A stretch of 14,447 nucleotides of DNA from Pseudomonadota bacterium (lineage in GTDB: Bacteria > Pseudomonadota > Alphaproteobacteria > Rhizobiales > Xanthobacteraceae): positions 1 through 14,447 of the forward strand of contig JAEWHT010000061.1 in assembly GCA_023387695.1 (NCBI GenBank), given 5' to 3'. Below are positions 1 through 6,056 of the stretch, one piece after another. Position numbers and translations under genes: made by a program. Position 1 is the first letter of the stretch; each line of letters begins with the position of its first letter. A model generated the notes under the pieces. The model made no database searches. It saw nothing but the letters and a program-made list of their open reading frames with translations, and had not been told where the DNA came from.

Positions 1-411
1 TGGCTGCTGTTCTCCGAATTCTCCGTGGTGCTGGCGCTGGTCCACCTCTTCACTTTCTTCATGGTGGTGCCGATCTTCAATTCGATGATCCGCATCGACA
101 AGTCGCTGATCGAAGCCGCCTATGACGCTGGCGCCACCGGCTTCCAGATGCTGGTCAACGTCGTCATTCCGCTCGCCAAGCCGGGCATCGTGATCGGCTC
201 GATCTTCGTCATCACCATCGTGATGGGCGATTTCATCACCATCGGCGTGATGGGCGGCCAGCAGATCGCAGCCGCCGGCAAGATCATCGAGACGCGGGTG
301 AACGCGCTGCAATTCCCGGCCGCGGCCGCCAATGCCGTGATCCTGCTCGTCATCACCTTCCTGATCATCACCATGATGTCACGCATCGTCGACATCAAGA
401 AGGAGCTGTAG
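1..411 (+). CDS. ABC transporter permease, PotB/PotH-like (5' end outside window)
   Basis: Inner-membrane permease subunit of a binding-protein-dependent ABC importer, of the spermidine/putrescine-like class. The frame is open from base 1, so the N-terminal part is missing. The visible C-terminal 136 residues carry the cytoplasmic EAA loop (EAAYDAGATGFQ, with IPLAKPG after it), which docks on the ATPase subunit. Two or three hydrophobic segments follow, including a strongly hydrophobic C-terminal helix before the DIKKEL tail. The next permease starts three bases after the stop, and its Shine-Dalgarno (AAGGAG, 400-405) lies inside this gene's last codons, so the two are translationally coupled. 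Family assignment is firm. The substrate is not visible from the sequence; the racemase downstream suggests an amino-acid, hydantoin or other nitrogenous compound rather than a polyamine. Confidence 0.9.
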   Translation, partial: WLLFSEFSVVLALVHLFTFFMVVPIFNSMIRIDKSLIEAAYDAGATGFQMLVNVVIPLAKPGIVIGSIFVITIVMGDFITIGVMGGQQIAAAGKIIETRVNALQFPAAAANAVILLVITFLIITMMSRIVDIKKEL

Positions 412-414
412 GCG

Positions 415-1293
415 ATGAAGGAAGGACGCCCGCGCTCATTCTACGTCCTCTCGATCTTCTTCGCGGCCTATGTGCTGTTCCTCTACGGCCCGATGATCGC
501 GATCTACGTGCTGTCATTCCAGGGGCCGCAGGGCGGCCTCACCTTCCCGATGAACGGCGTGTCGACCTACTGGCTGGCAAAGCTGTTCCAGGGCACCGGC
601 ATCGTCGATCTCGGCGCCGCCTTCCGCCGCTCGCTGCTGCTTGGCGTGATCGTGATGGCCGTCACCGTTGTGCTGTCGGTTGCCGCCGGCATGGCATTCC
701 GGCGCAAGTTCAAGGCGCAGAGCATCTTATTTTACTCGGCGATCGCGAGCCTCATCGTGCCCTCGATCATCACCTCGCTCGGGATCTCGCTGGAATTCCG
801 CATCATCGACGACCTGATCAAGGCGCACTGGAACGAGAACTTCGAGACCTCGATGGGCCTCCTCACCTCCGGACTCGGCGCGCATCTGACCTGGACGCTC
901 CCGTTCGGCCTCTTGATCATGTTCGCGATCTTCAACCGCTTCGATCCCCGGCTCGAGGAAGCCGCACGCGATCTCGGCGCGACGCCGTGGCAGGCCTTCC
1001 GCCATGTCGTGCTGCCGATCATCCTTCCTTCGGTGATCGGCATCGGCCTGTTCGGCTTCACGCTGTCCTGGGATGAGCTTGCGCGCTCGAGCCAGGCGAT
1101 CGGCGCGGTCAACACTTTGCCGCTCGATCTGCAGGGCCTCACCACGACGGTGACGAACCCGGATATCTATGCGCTCGGCACCATCATCTCCGCGGTGTCG
1201 TTCGCGGTGATCACGCTTGCACTCGGCACCATCCACATGCTCAACAAGCGCCAGGCGGCCAAGGGTTCGGACGCTGGCAAGGGACTTGTCTGA
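415..1293 (+). CDS. ABC transporter permease, PotC/PotI-like
   Basis: Second inner-membrane permease of the same importer, 292 residues, the usual length for PotC-like subunits. Hydrophobic helices are visible near residues 10-34, 72-94, 104-122, 155-172, 200-218 and 252-271. The EAA loop is at about 182-206 (EAARDLGATPWQ, VVLPIILPS), as expected for the ATPase contact. The ATG at 415 follows AAGGAG by nine bases and is the only start that fits the coupling with the preceding permease. The family's typical heterodimer needs both permeases plus an ATPase and a periplasmic binding protein; these would be upstream of the window. The charged tail after residue 275 is cytoplasmic. Nothing looks broken. 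Confidence 0.93.
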   Translation: MKEGRPRSFYVLSIFFAAYVLFLYGPMIAIYVLSFQGPQGGLTFPMNGVSTYWLAKLFQGTGIVDLGAAFRRSLLLGVIVMAVTVVLSVAAGMAFRRKFKAQSILFYSAIASLIVPSIITSLGISLEFRIIDDLIKAHWNENFETSMGLLTSGLGAHLTWTLPFGLLIMFAIFNRFDPRLEEAARDLGATPWQAFRHVVLPIILPSVIGIGLFGFTLSWDELARSSQAIGAVNTLPLDLQGLTTTVTNPDIYALGTIISAVSFAVITLALGTIHMLNKRQAAKGSDAGKGLV

Positions 1294-1298
1294 TCGCG

Positions 1299-2030
1299 AT
1301 GCGGCTGCACATCGTCAATCCCAACACCACGGCGACGATGACGGCGAAGATCGCCGCGGCGGCGCGCTCGATAGCGTTGCCCAATACGGTGATCGATGCG
1401 CGCCAGCCTGCGATGGGCCCGGTCTCGATCGAGGGTTTCTACGACGAGGCCTTCGCCGTCCCCGGCATGCTCGGCTGCGTCCGCGAGGCCGATCGCGACG
1501 GCGCGGACGCCCATATCATTGCGTGCTTCGATGACACCGGCCTCGATGCCGCACGCGCTGCGGCCAAGGCGCCGGTGATCGGCATCGGCGAGGCCGGCTT
1601 TCACGTCGCGAGCCTGATCGCGGCGCGCTTTGCGGTGGTGACGACGCTCAGTGTCTCCATCGTGCCGATCGAACATAATTTGCGGAAATACGGCCTCGCC
1701 GAGCGCTGCAGCCGCGTGCGCGCCGCCGAAGTCCCGGTGCTCGCGCTCGAAGAGCGCAATACCGACGCGATCGGCAAGATCTCAGCAGAGATTACGGCCG
1801 CGATCCGCGACGACCATGCCGAGGCCATCGTGCTCGGTTGCGCCGGCATGGCTGATCTTGCCGCCGAACTCGCCGCCACCCATGGCCTGCCAGTGGTCGA
1901 TGGCGTCGCGGCGGCGGTGGCGCTGGCCGAAGGGCTGGTGCGGCTTGGGCTAACGACATCCCGACTTGGCCCTTACGCAGCGCCGCGCTCGAAGACCTAT
2001 TCAGGCCCATTTGCCTCGTTTCAGCCCTGA
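1299..2030 (+). CDS. Asp/Glu/hydantoin racemase family protein
   Basis: Cytoplasmic racemase of the Asp/Glu/hydantoin/allantoin superfamily, 243 residues, a normal length. The N-terminus reads MRLHIVNPNTT, the family's substrate-loop start. The two catalytic cysteines sit where the family's two-base mechanism needs them: Cys76 in ACFDDTGLDAAR and Cys181 in VLGCAGM. The start is five bases after the permease stop with only a weak purine tract (AAGGGA) upstream, so it is probably translated as part of the permease operon. Hydantoin racemase inverts 5-substituted hydantoins so that a stereospecific hydantoinase can use both enantiomers; allantoin racemase acts similarly in purine breakdown. The sequence cannot tell these apart. 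The transporter plus racemase arrangement suggests uptake and use of such a ring compound. A hydantoinase or carbamoylase would be expected nearby but is not in this window. Confidence 0.85.
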   Translation: MRLHIVNPNTTATMTAKIAAAARSIALPNTVIDARQPAMGPVSIEGFYDEAFAVPGMLGCVREADRDGADAHIIACFDDTGLDAARAAAKAPVIGIGEAGFHVASLIAARFAVVTTLSVSIVPIEHNLRKYGLAERCSRVRAAEVPVLALEERNTDAIGKISAEITAAIRDDHAEAIVLGCAGMADLAAELAATHGLPVVDGVAAAVALAEGLVRLGLTTSRLGPYAAPRSKTYSGPFASFQP

Positions 2031-2224
2031 GCTGAGGCAAGACCTCGCTCCCCACCTTGGAGCCTGCGCTTTGGGTCGATTGGGTTTTTTCCCCAGGCGG
2101 CCTCGTTTTCGTCCCAATTGTTGCTGAACAGTAACACTTTCGGGACACCCCGGCCGCCTTGTTCTGCGTTCTCGTGCGGCCGCTCTTCGCCACTCACCAA
2201 GTTTCAATTTGGGTTTTGTCAGCG

Positions 2225-2722
2225 ATGATCGATCTCGCAGAGGACACACCGTCCAATCCCCTCCTTCGTCTGGGCGCCCAGCCGATCGCGCTGACGGCAG
2301 CGGCGCTGCTGCTGCTGATCGCCGGCGTGACCTCAATCGCGATCTGGCGCGCCTATACCGGCGCGGCGCCGGAGACCGACCGCGTGGTCACCTCGCGGCT
2401 GCTGCAGGCGCGTACCGCGCAGGCTTCGGAGCAGCTGGTGGAGAAGACCAAGGGGCTGGAGGCGACCCAGCAGGAATCGATCGACCAGCTCCAGGTCGTG
2501 CAGGACCAGCTTCAGACGATGAGGAAGCTGCTGGCCTCGCAGCAGGCTGACACCAAGCGCCTGTCGGAGCAGGTCGCCAATCTCAATGAATCCATCGACG
2601 GGTTGCGGCAATCCTTTGCCAGCGTCCGCGCCAATGACGCCGATACGCCCTCGGTTACCCCGAGGAAACCGTCGCGTCATCGCGTCCATGCCAGCAGCGC
2701 GCGCAAACGCTCACGCGGTTGA
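2225..2722 (+). CDS. Membrane-anchored coiled-coil protein, function unknown
   Basis: Hypothetical protein of 165 residues. Residues 1-20 are short and mildly acidic, about 20-42 form one hydrophobic helix (ALTAAALLLLIAGVTSIAIW), and about 55-135 are rich in Gln, Glu, Leu and Ala with heptad-like spacing, as in a coiled coil. The tail after residue 140 is strongly basic (RKPSRHRVHASSARKRSRG). The likely topology is a single inner-membrane anchor with an extended coiled coil. I chose the ATG at 2225. A TTG at 2159 would extend the frame by 22 residues but gives no better ribosome-binding site. The gene stands alone, about 195 bases after the racemase. The nearest terminator on this strand is at 2847-2888, but a promoter-like element lies between, so that terminator may serve another transcript. 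I recognise no enzymatic motif. Confidence 0.7.
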   Translation: MIDLAEDTPSNPLLRLGAQPIALTAAALLLLIAGVTSIAIWRAYTGAAPETDRVVTSRLLQARTAQASEQLVEKTKGLEATQQESIDQLQVVQDQLQTMRKLLASQQADTKRLSEQVANLNESIDGLRQSFASVRANDADTPSVTPRKPSRHRVHASSARKRSRG

Positions 2723-2757
2723 TTCGGTCCGAGCGCCCGGCCTTTTATTTTCGCCAC

Positions 2758-2788
2758 TTGTGAAATGGATCACATTCGTCCGTATGAT
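2758..2788 (+). promoter_or_regulatory. CRP/FNR-superfamily-type palindrome with -10-like element
   Basis: TGTGA-N6-TCACA is present without a mismatch at 2759-2774, which is the textbook CRP-type operator. TATGAT at 2783-2788 is a 5/6 match to a sigma-70 -10 box. TTGTGA at 2758-2763 could be the -35 element but leaves a long 19-base spacer. With that -10 the operator centre would be near -28, overlapping the promoter core, so repression is as possible as activation. No protein-coding start follows before the terminator at 2847-2888. The nearest genes on both sides end toward this site, so it is unlikely to serve a coding gene. Confidence 0.45.
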
Positions 2789-2794
2789 TCCGCT

Positions 2795-2888
2795 CCATGC
2801 TTGCTCATACCGGATGGCGGAAGCCGATTTTAATATCCGGGGCTGGCAAGGTCGTTGACGGTATACTGCGTCAACGGCCTTGTTTTTT
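2795..2888 (+). ncRNA. Candidate small RNA between convergent genes
   Basis: Inferred transcript of about 95 nt, from a start near 2795 (seven bases after the -10-like TATGAT) to the T-tract ending at 2888. It would contain a 6-bp hairpin CCGGAT (2810-2815) / ATCCGG (2835-2840) with a 19-nt loop, then the 14-bp terminator stem. The interval lies between the end of the coiled-coil gene (+) and the end of the Gly-rich gene (-). No convincing reading frame with a ribosome-binding site is present. The alternative is that the hairpin simply ends the upstream mRNA, leaving a long 3' untranslated region; a 3'-UTR-derived RNA is then still possible. I cannot match it to a named RNA family from memory. 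Confidence 0.4.
2847..2888 (+). terminator. Strong intrinsic terminator
   Basis: Left arm 2847-2860 (CAAGGTCGTTGACG) pairs with right arm 2869-2882 (CGTCAACGGCCTTG) over 14 positions with one G-T wobble. The loop is eight bases (GTATACTG), and six T residues follow directly at 2883-2888. The T-tract is only on the + side, so it works for rightward transcription: either the coiled-coil gene or the proposed small RNA. Confidence 0.88.
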
Positions 2889-2939
2889 AACCCCGGTATT
2901 TGGGTGCCGTCGGCGAGGCCCCCACGCTGATCTCAGACC

Positions 2940-3305
2940 CTATTCACAGACCTGAACGCGGCGGACGCGCCAGCCCCATTGCGTCATGACCCGCTGCCGC
3001 ACGAGGTAGCACTGCGCGCCGTAGCCGCCATCGTCATAACCGGCGCCGTAATAATAGGGCCCACCATAGGGGTAGCCGTAGCCATACCCATACGCGCCGT
3101 AATAGCCGGCCCCCGCAATGCCGGCGCCGATCGCGACACCAGGCCAGAAGCCACCGCCGTGCCAGCCATGGCCCCAGCCACCGCCGCCATGCCAACCACC
3201 ACCGCCGTGCCAACCGCCAAAGCCGCCCCGCGCCTGCGCCGCCTGGGGCGCTGCGAGACCAACAGCCGCGATGGCCAGTGCGGCCAACATCATCTTGCGC
3301 AACAT
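2940..3305 (-). CDS. Gly/Trp/His/Tyr-rich exported protein, function unknown
   Basis: Small secreted or periplasmic protein of 121 residues. Residues 1-25 are a signal peptide (MLRKMMLAALAIAAVGLAA, cleavage likely after AQA). The mature part is low complexity: a GGWHGGGGWHGGGGWGHGWHGG block, a short Gly/Ala stretch, then a Tyr/Gly block (GAYGYGYGYPYGGPYYYGAG). It ends in a more ordered segment containing two cysteines (CYLVRQRV and VQVCE), which could form a disulfide. The ATG at 3305 is preceded by GGAGGG at good spacing; a start ten codons further upstream (3335) would spoil the signal peptide. I associate such proteins with rhizobial genomes, where they are usually annotated as hypothetical. 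A cell-envelope role is a guess. The His/Trp repeats could bind metal, but nothing here proves it. Confidence 0.8.
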   Translation of the reverse strand: MLRKMMLAALAIAAVGLAAPQAAQARGGFGGWHGGGGWHGGGGWGHGWHGGGFWPGVAIGAGIAGAGYYGAYGYGYGYPYGGPYYYGAGYDDGGYGAQCYLVRQRVMTQWGWRVRRVQVCE

Positions 3306-3389
3306 CAACTCACCCTCCGCGTGGAAACGCTCCACACTTCAAAACAAGGCCAAGCTAATGTCACGCGATCACTGATGATAGGCGGAGTG

Positions 3390-3416
3390 GCTCACTTCCG
3401 CGCGAGCGTAGTGAGC
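3390..3416 (-). terminator. Hairpin directly after the gamma-carbonic-anhydrase-like gene
   Basis: GCTCACT (3390-3396) and AGTGAGC (3410-3416) are perfect inverted arms around a GC-rich 13-base centre, touching the stop codon of the gene at 3417-3947. There is no T-tract on the minus side, so it is not a classic intrinsic terminator. It may stabilise a 3' end or act with Rho. Confidence 0.35.
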
Positions 3417-3947
3417 TCAGCCGATCCGCTTCAGGCCCTTCTTGAAGCGCGGGCCATTGGCGACATAGAACCTCGCCGCACTTCCCATCTTCTGTACCTG
3501 CGCATCGTCGAGCGTGCGGATGACGCGCGCGGGCGAGCCGATGATCAGCGAGCGTTCGGGAAATTCCTTGCCCTCTGTGATGACGGAGCCGGCACCGACG
3601 ATGCTGTTGCGGCCGATCTTCGCGCCGTTCATCACGATCGAGCCCATGCCGATCAGCGCGCCCTCTTCGATCGTGCAGCCGTGCAGGATGACGTTGTGGC
3701 CGACGGTGCAGTTCTTGCCGATGACCATGGGGAAGCCGAGATCGGTGTGACAGGTCGAACCGTCCTGCACGTTGGCGCCCTCGCCGATCTCGATCCACTC
3801 ATTGTCGCCGCGCAGCACTGCGCCGAACCAGACGCTCGCACCCGGCTTCAGGCGCACCTTGCCGATCACGGTCGCGGTTTCCGCGATGAAGTAATTGCCG
3901 TCAGAGGGAAGATCGGGCGCCTGCCCGTCGAGTTCGTAGATCGCCAT
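3417..3947 (-). CDS. Gamma-carbonic-anhydrase-like hexapeptide-repeat protein (YrdA/PaaY type)
   Basis: Left-handed beta-helix protein of 176 residues, the typical length for YrdA/PaaY-like proteins. Imperfect hexapeptide repeats run from about residue 22 to 140 (for example VIGKVRLKPGASVW, IGEGANVQDG, IGRNSIVGAGSVI). The metal ligands expected for gamma-carbonic anhydrases are all visible: His67, His84 and His89, with Arg46, Asp48, Gln61 and Asp62 at the conserved positions around them. The protein should therefore form a trimer with a metal site between subunits. Many members of this group show weak or no carbonic anhydrase activity and some are thioesterases, so the reaction is uncertain. 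The ATG at 3947 is preceded by AGGAGA. The small membrane protein at 4034-4363 lies 86 bases upstream on the same strand and may be cotranscribed. Confidence 0.88.
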   Translation of the reverse strand: MAIYELDGQAPDLPSDGNYFIAETATVIGKVRLKPGASVWFGAVLRGDNEWIEIGEGANVQDGSTCHTDLGFPMVIGKNCTVGHNVILHGCTIEEGALIGMGSIVMNGAKIGRNSIVGAGSVITEGKEFPERSLIIGSPARVIRTLDDAQVQKMGSAARFYVANGPRFKKGLKRIG

Positions 3948-4033
3948 GGAGGTCTCCTGTCACGCTAGGATTGGCATAGCGAAACGGGGGCCACGTGGCA
4001 AAGGGCCGCCGCAGCGAGCAGCCCTGCAGAGCG

Positions 4034-4363
4034 TCAGCCGATCACGCCGGTCGCGCGCAGCGTCATCAGGAAGAACGTGCCGCTCATCATGCTCCAGAAG
4101 CCGGCGATGACGGTCGCCATCATCACGAACTCGAAGCGGCGGCTTTCCAGCCGCATGCCGCGCAGCGTGTTGCGCATGATGATGAAGGGCGCGGCGAACA
4201 CCAGGAACGGAACCGCCGCAAACGTCTTCGGCGCAACGCCCTCCTGCAGCAGGCCGAAGCCTGCGGGCCTCTGCGACATCGCCTGATATCCATTTGCGAG
4301 CGCGCCCGCGAGCGCGAAGCCGATGCAGATCGAGAAGAGAGTGTTGAATGCTTCAGGTGTCAT
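4034..4363 (-). CDS. Small membrane protein, conserved hypothetical
   Basis: Protein of 109 residues with three likely membrane helices: about 8-28 (LFSICIGFALAGALANGYQ), 47-64 (FAAVPFLVFAAPFIIMRN) and 80-104 (FVMMATVIAGFWSMMSGTFFLM). Short charged loops separate them (RGMRLESRRFEF). It looks like a small integral protein known mainly from Rhizobiales, but I cannot name the family with certainty. The ATG at 4363 has only a weak GGCGGA upstream. A perfect CtrA-type box lies 75-90 bases upstream (4438-4453), which places this gene among the candidates for cell-cycle control. There is no enzymatic motif. Confidence 0.72.
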   Translation of the reverse strand: MTPEAFNTLFSICIGFALAGALANGYQAMSQRPAGFGLLQEGVAPKTFAAVPFLVFAAPFIIMRNTLRGMRLESRRFEFVMMATVIAGFWSMMSGTFFLMTLRATGVIG

Positions 4364-4417
4364 CGGAACAGTCCGCCCATACGCAACGCGAGGTGCTCTT
4401 CCTGTGACAAATCGTGC

Positions 4418-4456
4418 AGGTTAACGCTACATTATCCTTAAGCGAAGGTTAACGCT
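4418..4456. promoter_or_regulatory. CtrA-type binding site with extra half-site
   Basis: TTAA-GCGAAGG-TTAAC at 4438-4453 matches the alphaproteobacterial CtrA consensus TTAA-N7-TTAAC exactly. A further TTAAC lies at 4421-4425, and the eleven bases AGGTTAACGCT occur twice (4418-4428 and 4446-4456). The site sits between divergent genes: 75 bases before the membrane protein at 4363 (-) and about 135 bases before the gene at 4588 (+). Written on the + strand the consensus faces the + gene. Three TTAA tetramers in 32 bases are unusual in such GC-rich DNA. Confidence 0.6.
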
Positions 4457-4587
4457 GCCGCCCGCCCCACGCAGAGGCCCCCTCCTATCCCGGTAGCCGG
4501 GAACCTACCGCGAGATCGCGGCCGCATGGCATATTCGCCGATGATTCGTCGGCCACCGGCCGACCCCCGGGCCATATACGCGACGTC

Positions 4588-5295
4588 ATGACGGTGTTTT
4601 CGGCAACCTCCCCTCGTTCCCAGAGAATGCGCACAAGGACACACATCGTTCCGATCGCGCTCACCGGTGTGTTCGCCGTGAGTGCGATCGCGCTGGTCGC
4701 CTATCTGTTGTGGCCGACCTGGAGCACGGGCGGCGCCGACGCACCGGACAAGCTTCCCGTCAGCGTTGGCGGCACGCTGTTCAACCTGCCGATCTCGGCG
4801 ATCCGGATGAAGATCCAGCGGCACTCCGGCCCGCAGGAGCGCATCGATCTCGACTTCCTCTATCCCTCGCTGGAAGCACCGACCGGGCCGACGCATGTGA
4901 CCGCCGACACCATCGACACGGCGATGCAGCCGATCGACCGCATCTTCCTCTCGATCGCGGCGCATCACGATGCGCTCTCGCCCGAGCAGCGCAGCGCGAC
5001 GATCTATCCGCGCTACCTCGAGCCGTCAGCGACGACGCCGGACGACGGGCTGACGATGCGTGCGTTCCGCAGCGACACGCCCTATGGCAGCGAGGATCTC
5101 TATTCTGCGACCAGCCCCGCACTGACCGCGCGCTGCACACGCGATGCCGCCACGCCCGGCATGTGCCTGTCCGAACGCCGCGTCGACGGCGCCGACCTCA
5201 CCTACCGCTTTCCACGCAGCTGGTTGTCGCAATGGCGCGACGTGGCAAACGCGATGGAGAAGCTGACCGTGCAGTTGCGCGGACCGCGGAGCTGA
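4588..5295 (+). CDS. Membrane-anchored protein, function unknown
   Basis: Hypothetical protein of 235 residues. One hydrophobic segment at about 20-43 (HIVPIALTGVFAVSAIALVAYLLW) works as an uncleaved anchor. The remaining ~190 residues are polar and probably periplasmic. The region VSVGGTLFNLPISAIRMK near 60-75, followed by DLDFLYPSL, looks like a folded beta-rich domain. Two cysteines (about residues 186 and 196, in TARCTRD and GMCLSER) are ten apart and could form a disulfide. The start is uncertain: ATG 4588 has no good ribosome-binding site, and ATG 4627 would trim 13 residues and still keep the helix. The gene stands alone between the CtrA-type box and the repeat-filled gap at 5296-5716. 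I do not recognise a named domain. Confidence 0.75.
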   Translation: MTVFSATSPRSQRMRTRTHIVPIALTGVFAVSAIALVAYLLWPTWSTGGADAPDKLPVSVGGTLFNLPISAIRMKIQRHSGPQERIDLDFLYPSLEAPTGPTHVTADTIDTAMQPIDRIFLSIAAHHDALSPEQRSATIYPRYLEPSATTPDDGLTMRAFRSDTPYGSEDLYSATSPALTARCTRDAATPGMCLSERRVDGADLTYRFPRSWLSQWRDVANAMEKLTVQLRGPRS

Positions 5296-5453
5296 GTGCG
5301 ACCGCGACAAAAAGTCGAAAACAACCCCATGCACAGTAGCCGGGCATCGCCGCGGTTTCGTATTTTCCGTTATTCGTCTTTTTCGAATTAGTCTTGACCC
5401 GTCGGGCAAAACACCGGCATGATGGCATCATGCGGGATCGCGACGAAGGTCCC
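5296..5453. other. Gene-free stretch with a perfect palindrome
   Basis: No supported gene. The part 5360-5395 is AT-richer than its surroundings. TTGACC at 5394-5399 resembles a -35 box. GCATGATG-G-CATCATGC at 5417-5433 is a perfect 8-bp palindrome around one base, and CATGAT at 5418-5423 could be read as a poor -10. The stretch leads directly into the repeat at 5454. Whether it drives a transcript is not clear. Confidence 0.4.
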
Positions 5454-5533
5454 CGTCATTGCGAGCGCAGCGAAGCAATCCAGAGTGCCTCTGCGGAGAC
5501 AGCCTGGATTGCTTCGCTTCGCTCGCAATGACG
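5454..5533. repeat. REP-like palindromic element
   Basis: Two 30-base arms, 5454-5483 (CGTCATTGCGAGCGCAGCGA...) and 5504-5533, are inverted copies with a single mismatch, separated by 20 bases. Arms beginning CGTCATTGCGAGC are, from memory, a widespread intergenic repeat in Bradyrhizobium and relatives. The transcript would fold into one long hairpin from either strand. There is no coding potential beyond chance frames across the arms. Confidence 0.85.
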
Positions 5534-5567
5534 ATGTGGAGAGAGATCGCGCAAGATTTGCCGGCGC

Positions 5568-5703
5568 GTGCCCCGGACGAAGCGCAACGTCTCTTCGACG
5601 GTGCGCTGCTGAGCCGGGGCCCATGGCCATCCGGACTGTCGGTGCAGCATGGGTCCCGGCTCTGCACCGCAACGCCAAGGGCGTTACAGTGCGTCCGGGA
5701 CAC
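5568..5703. repeat. Cloverleaf-like intergenic repeat element
   Basis: Four nested or adjacent inverted repeats are visible. The outer stem is 5568-5579 / 5692-5703 (12 bp, one mismatch). Arm 1 is AGCGCA 5581-5586 / TGCGCT 5602-5607, with an inner CGTC/GACG. Arm 2 is 5612-5625 / 5648-5661 (14 bp, one mismatch). Arm 3 is AACGCC 5671-5676 / GGCGTT 5680-5685. All stems fit together without conflict, giving a four-way junction. The sequence class (CCGGACG ... GAGCCGGGGCCCATGG ... CGTCCGGGACAC) is one I recall as dispersed in Bradyrhizobium genomes. It lies 34 bases from the REP-like element and 13 bases from the end of the DUF3126-type gene. Confidence 0.75.
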
Positions 5704-5716
5704 GAGAGCGTCGAAA

Positions 5717-5935
5717 CTACTCCTGGTCGACCAGATCGTCCTCGAGGATCGCCATCTGGAACTGGAACGAGCGATCATCGTCCTCGTCGTCGACGAAGAG
5801 CACGCCGATGAATTCCTCGCCGATATAGACCTCGGCGCTGTCATCCTTCTTCGGCCGCGGCACGACGCGGATCTTGGGATTGCCGAATACGCGCTTCAGA
5901 TACGCATCGAGCTTTCTGACTTCTTTGACGTCCAC
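5717..5935 (-). CDS. DUF3126 family protein
   Basis: Small acidic cytoplasmic protein of 72 residues. The pattern DVKEVRKLDAYLKRVFGN, then IRVVPRPKKDDSAEVYIG, EEFIGVLFVDDEDDD and SFQFQMAILEDDL matches my memory of the alphaproteobacterial DUF3126 family along its full length. Its function is unknown. The start is a GTG at 5935, supported by GGAGA eight bases upstream. It lies downstream of cysE on the same strand, but an intrinsic terminator (6021-6047) stands between them, so it probably has its own promoter in 5936-6020 or depends on readthrough. The extreme run of Asp and Glu around residues 49-55 is part of the family pattern. Nothing is truncated. Confidence 0.85.
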   Translation of the reverse strand: MDVKEVRKLDAYLKRVFGNPKIRVVPRPKKDDSAEVYIGEEFIGVLFVDDEDDDRSFQFQMAILEDDLVDQE

Positions 5936-6020
5936 GGCAAGTCTCCGATCAAAATTGGTCGGCGGGTTTTAGGACGAGACGCGACGAACCGCCAGCACGA
6001 ATTGCCAAAGAATTTGGGGA

Positions 6021-6047
6021 CGAAAAGGGCCGGAGAATCCGGCCCTT
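6021..6047 (-). terminator. Intrinsic terminator of cysE
   Basis: AAGGGCCGGA (6025-6034) and TCCGGCCCTT (6038-6047) form a perfect 10-bp stem with the three-base loop GAA. Read on the minus strand the stem ends in TTTT followed by CG (complement of 6021-6026), ten bases after the cysE stop. The short T-tract makes it moderately strong. Confidence 0.8.
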
Positions 6048-6056
6048 ACTCAGCAC

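Noticed and set aside
2151..2182. Inverted arms CGGCCGC / GCGGCCG before the coiled-coil gene
   Set aside because: Seven very GC-rich bases in a GC-rich genome are easily chance. No T-tract and no promoter-like element is tied to them.
2979..3968. A 329-codon open frame on the + strand
   Set aside because: It is opposite the Gly-rich protein and the gamma-carbonic-anhydrase-like gene, both of which have clear motifs and ribosome-binding sites.
4203..4230. GGAAC as possible EcfG (general stress) promoter -35
   Set aside because: It lies inside a coding region, and no GTT follows at 16-17 bases.
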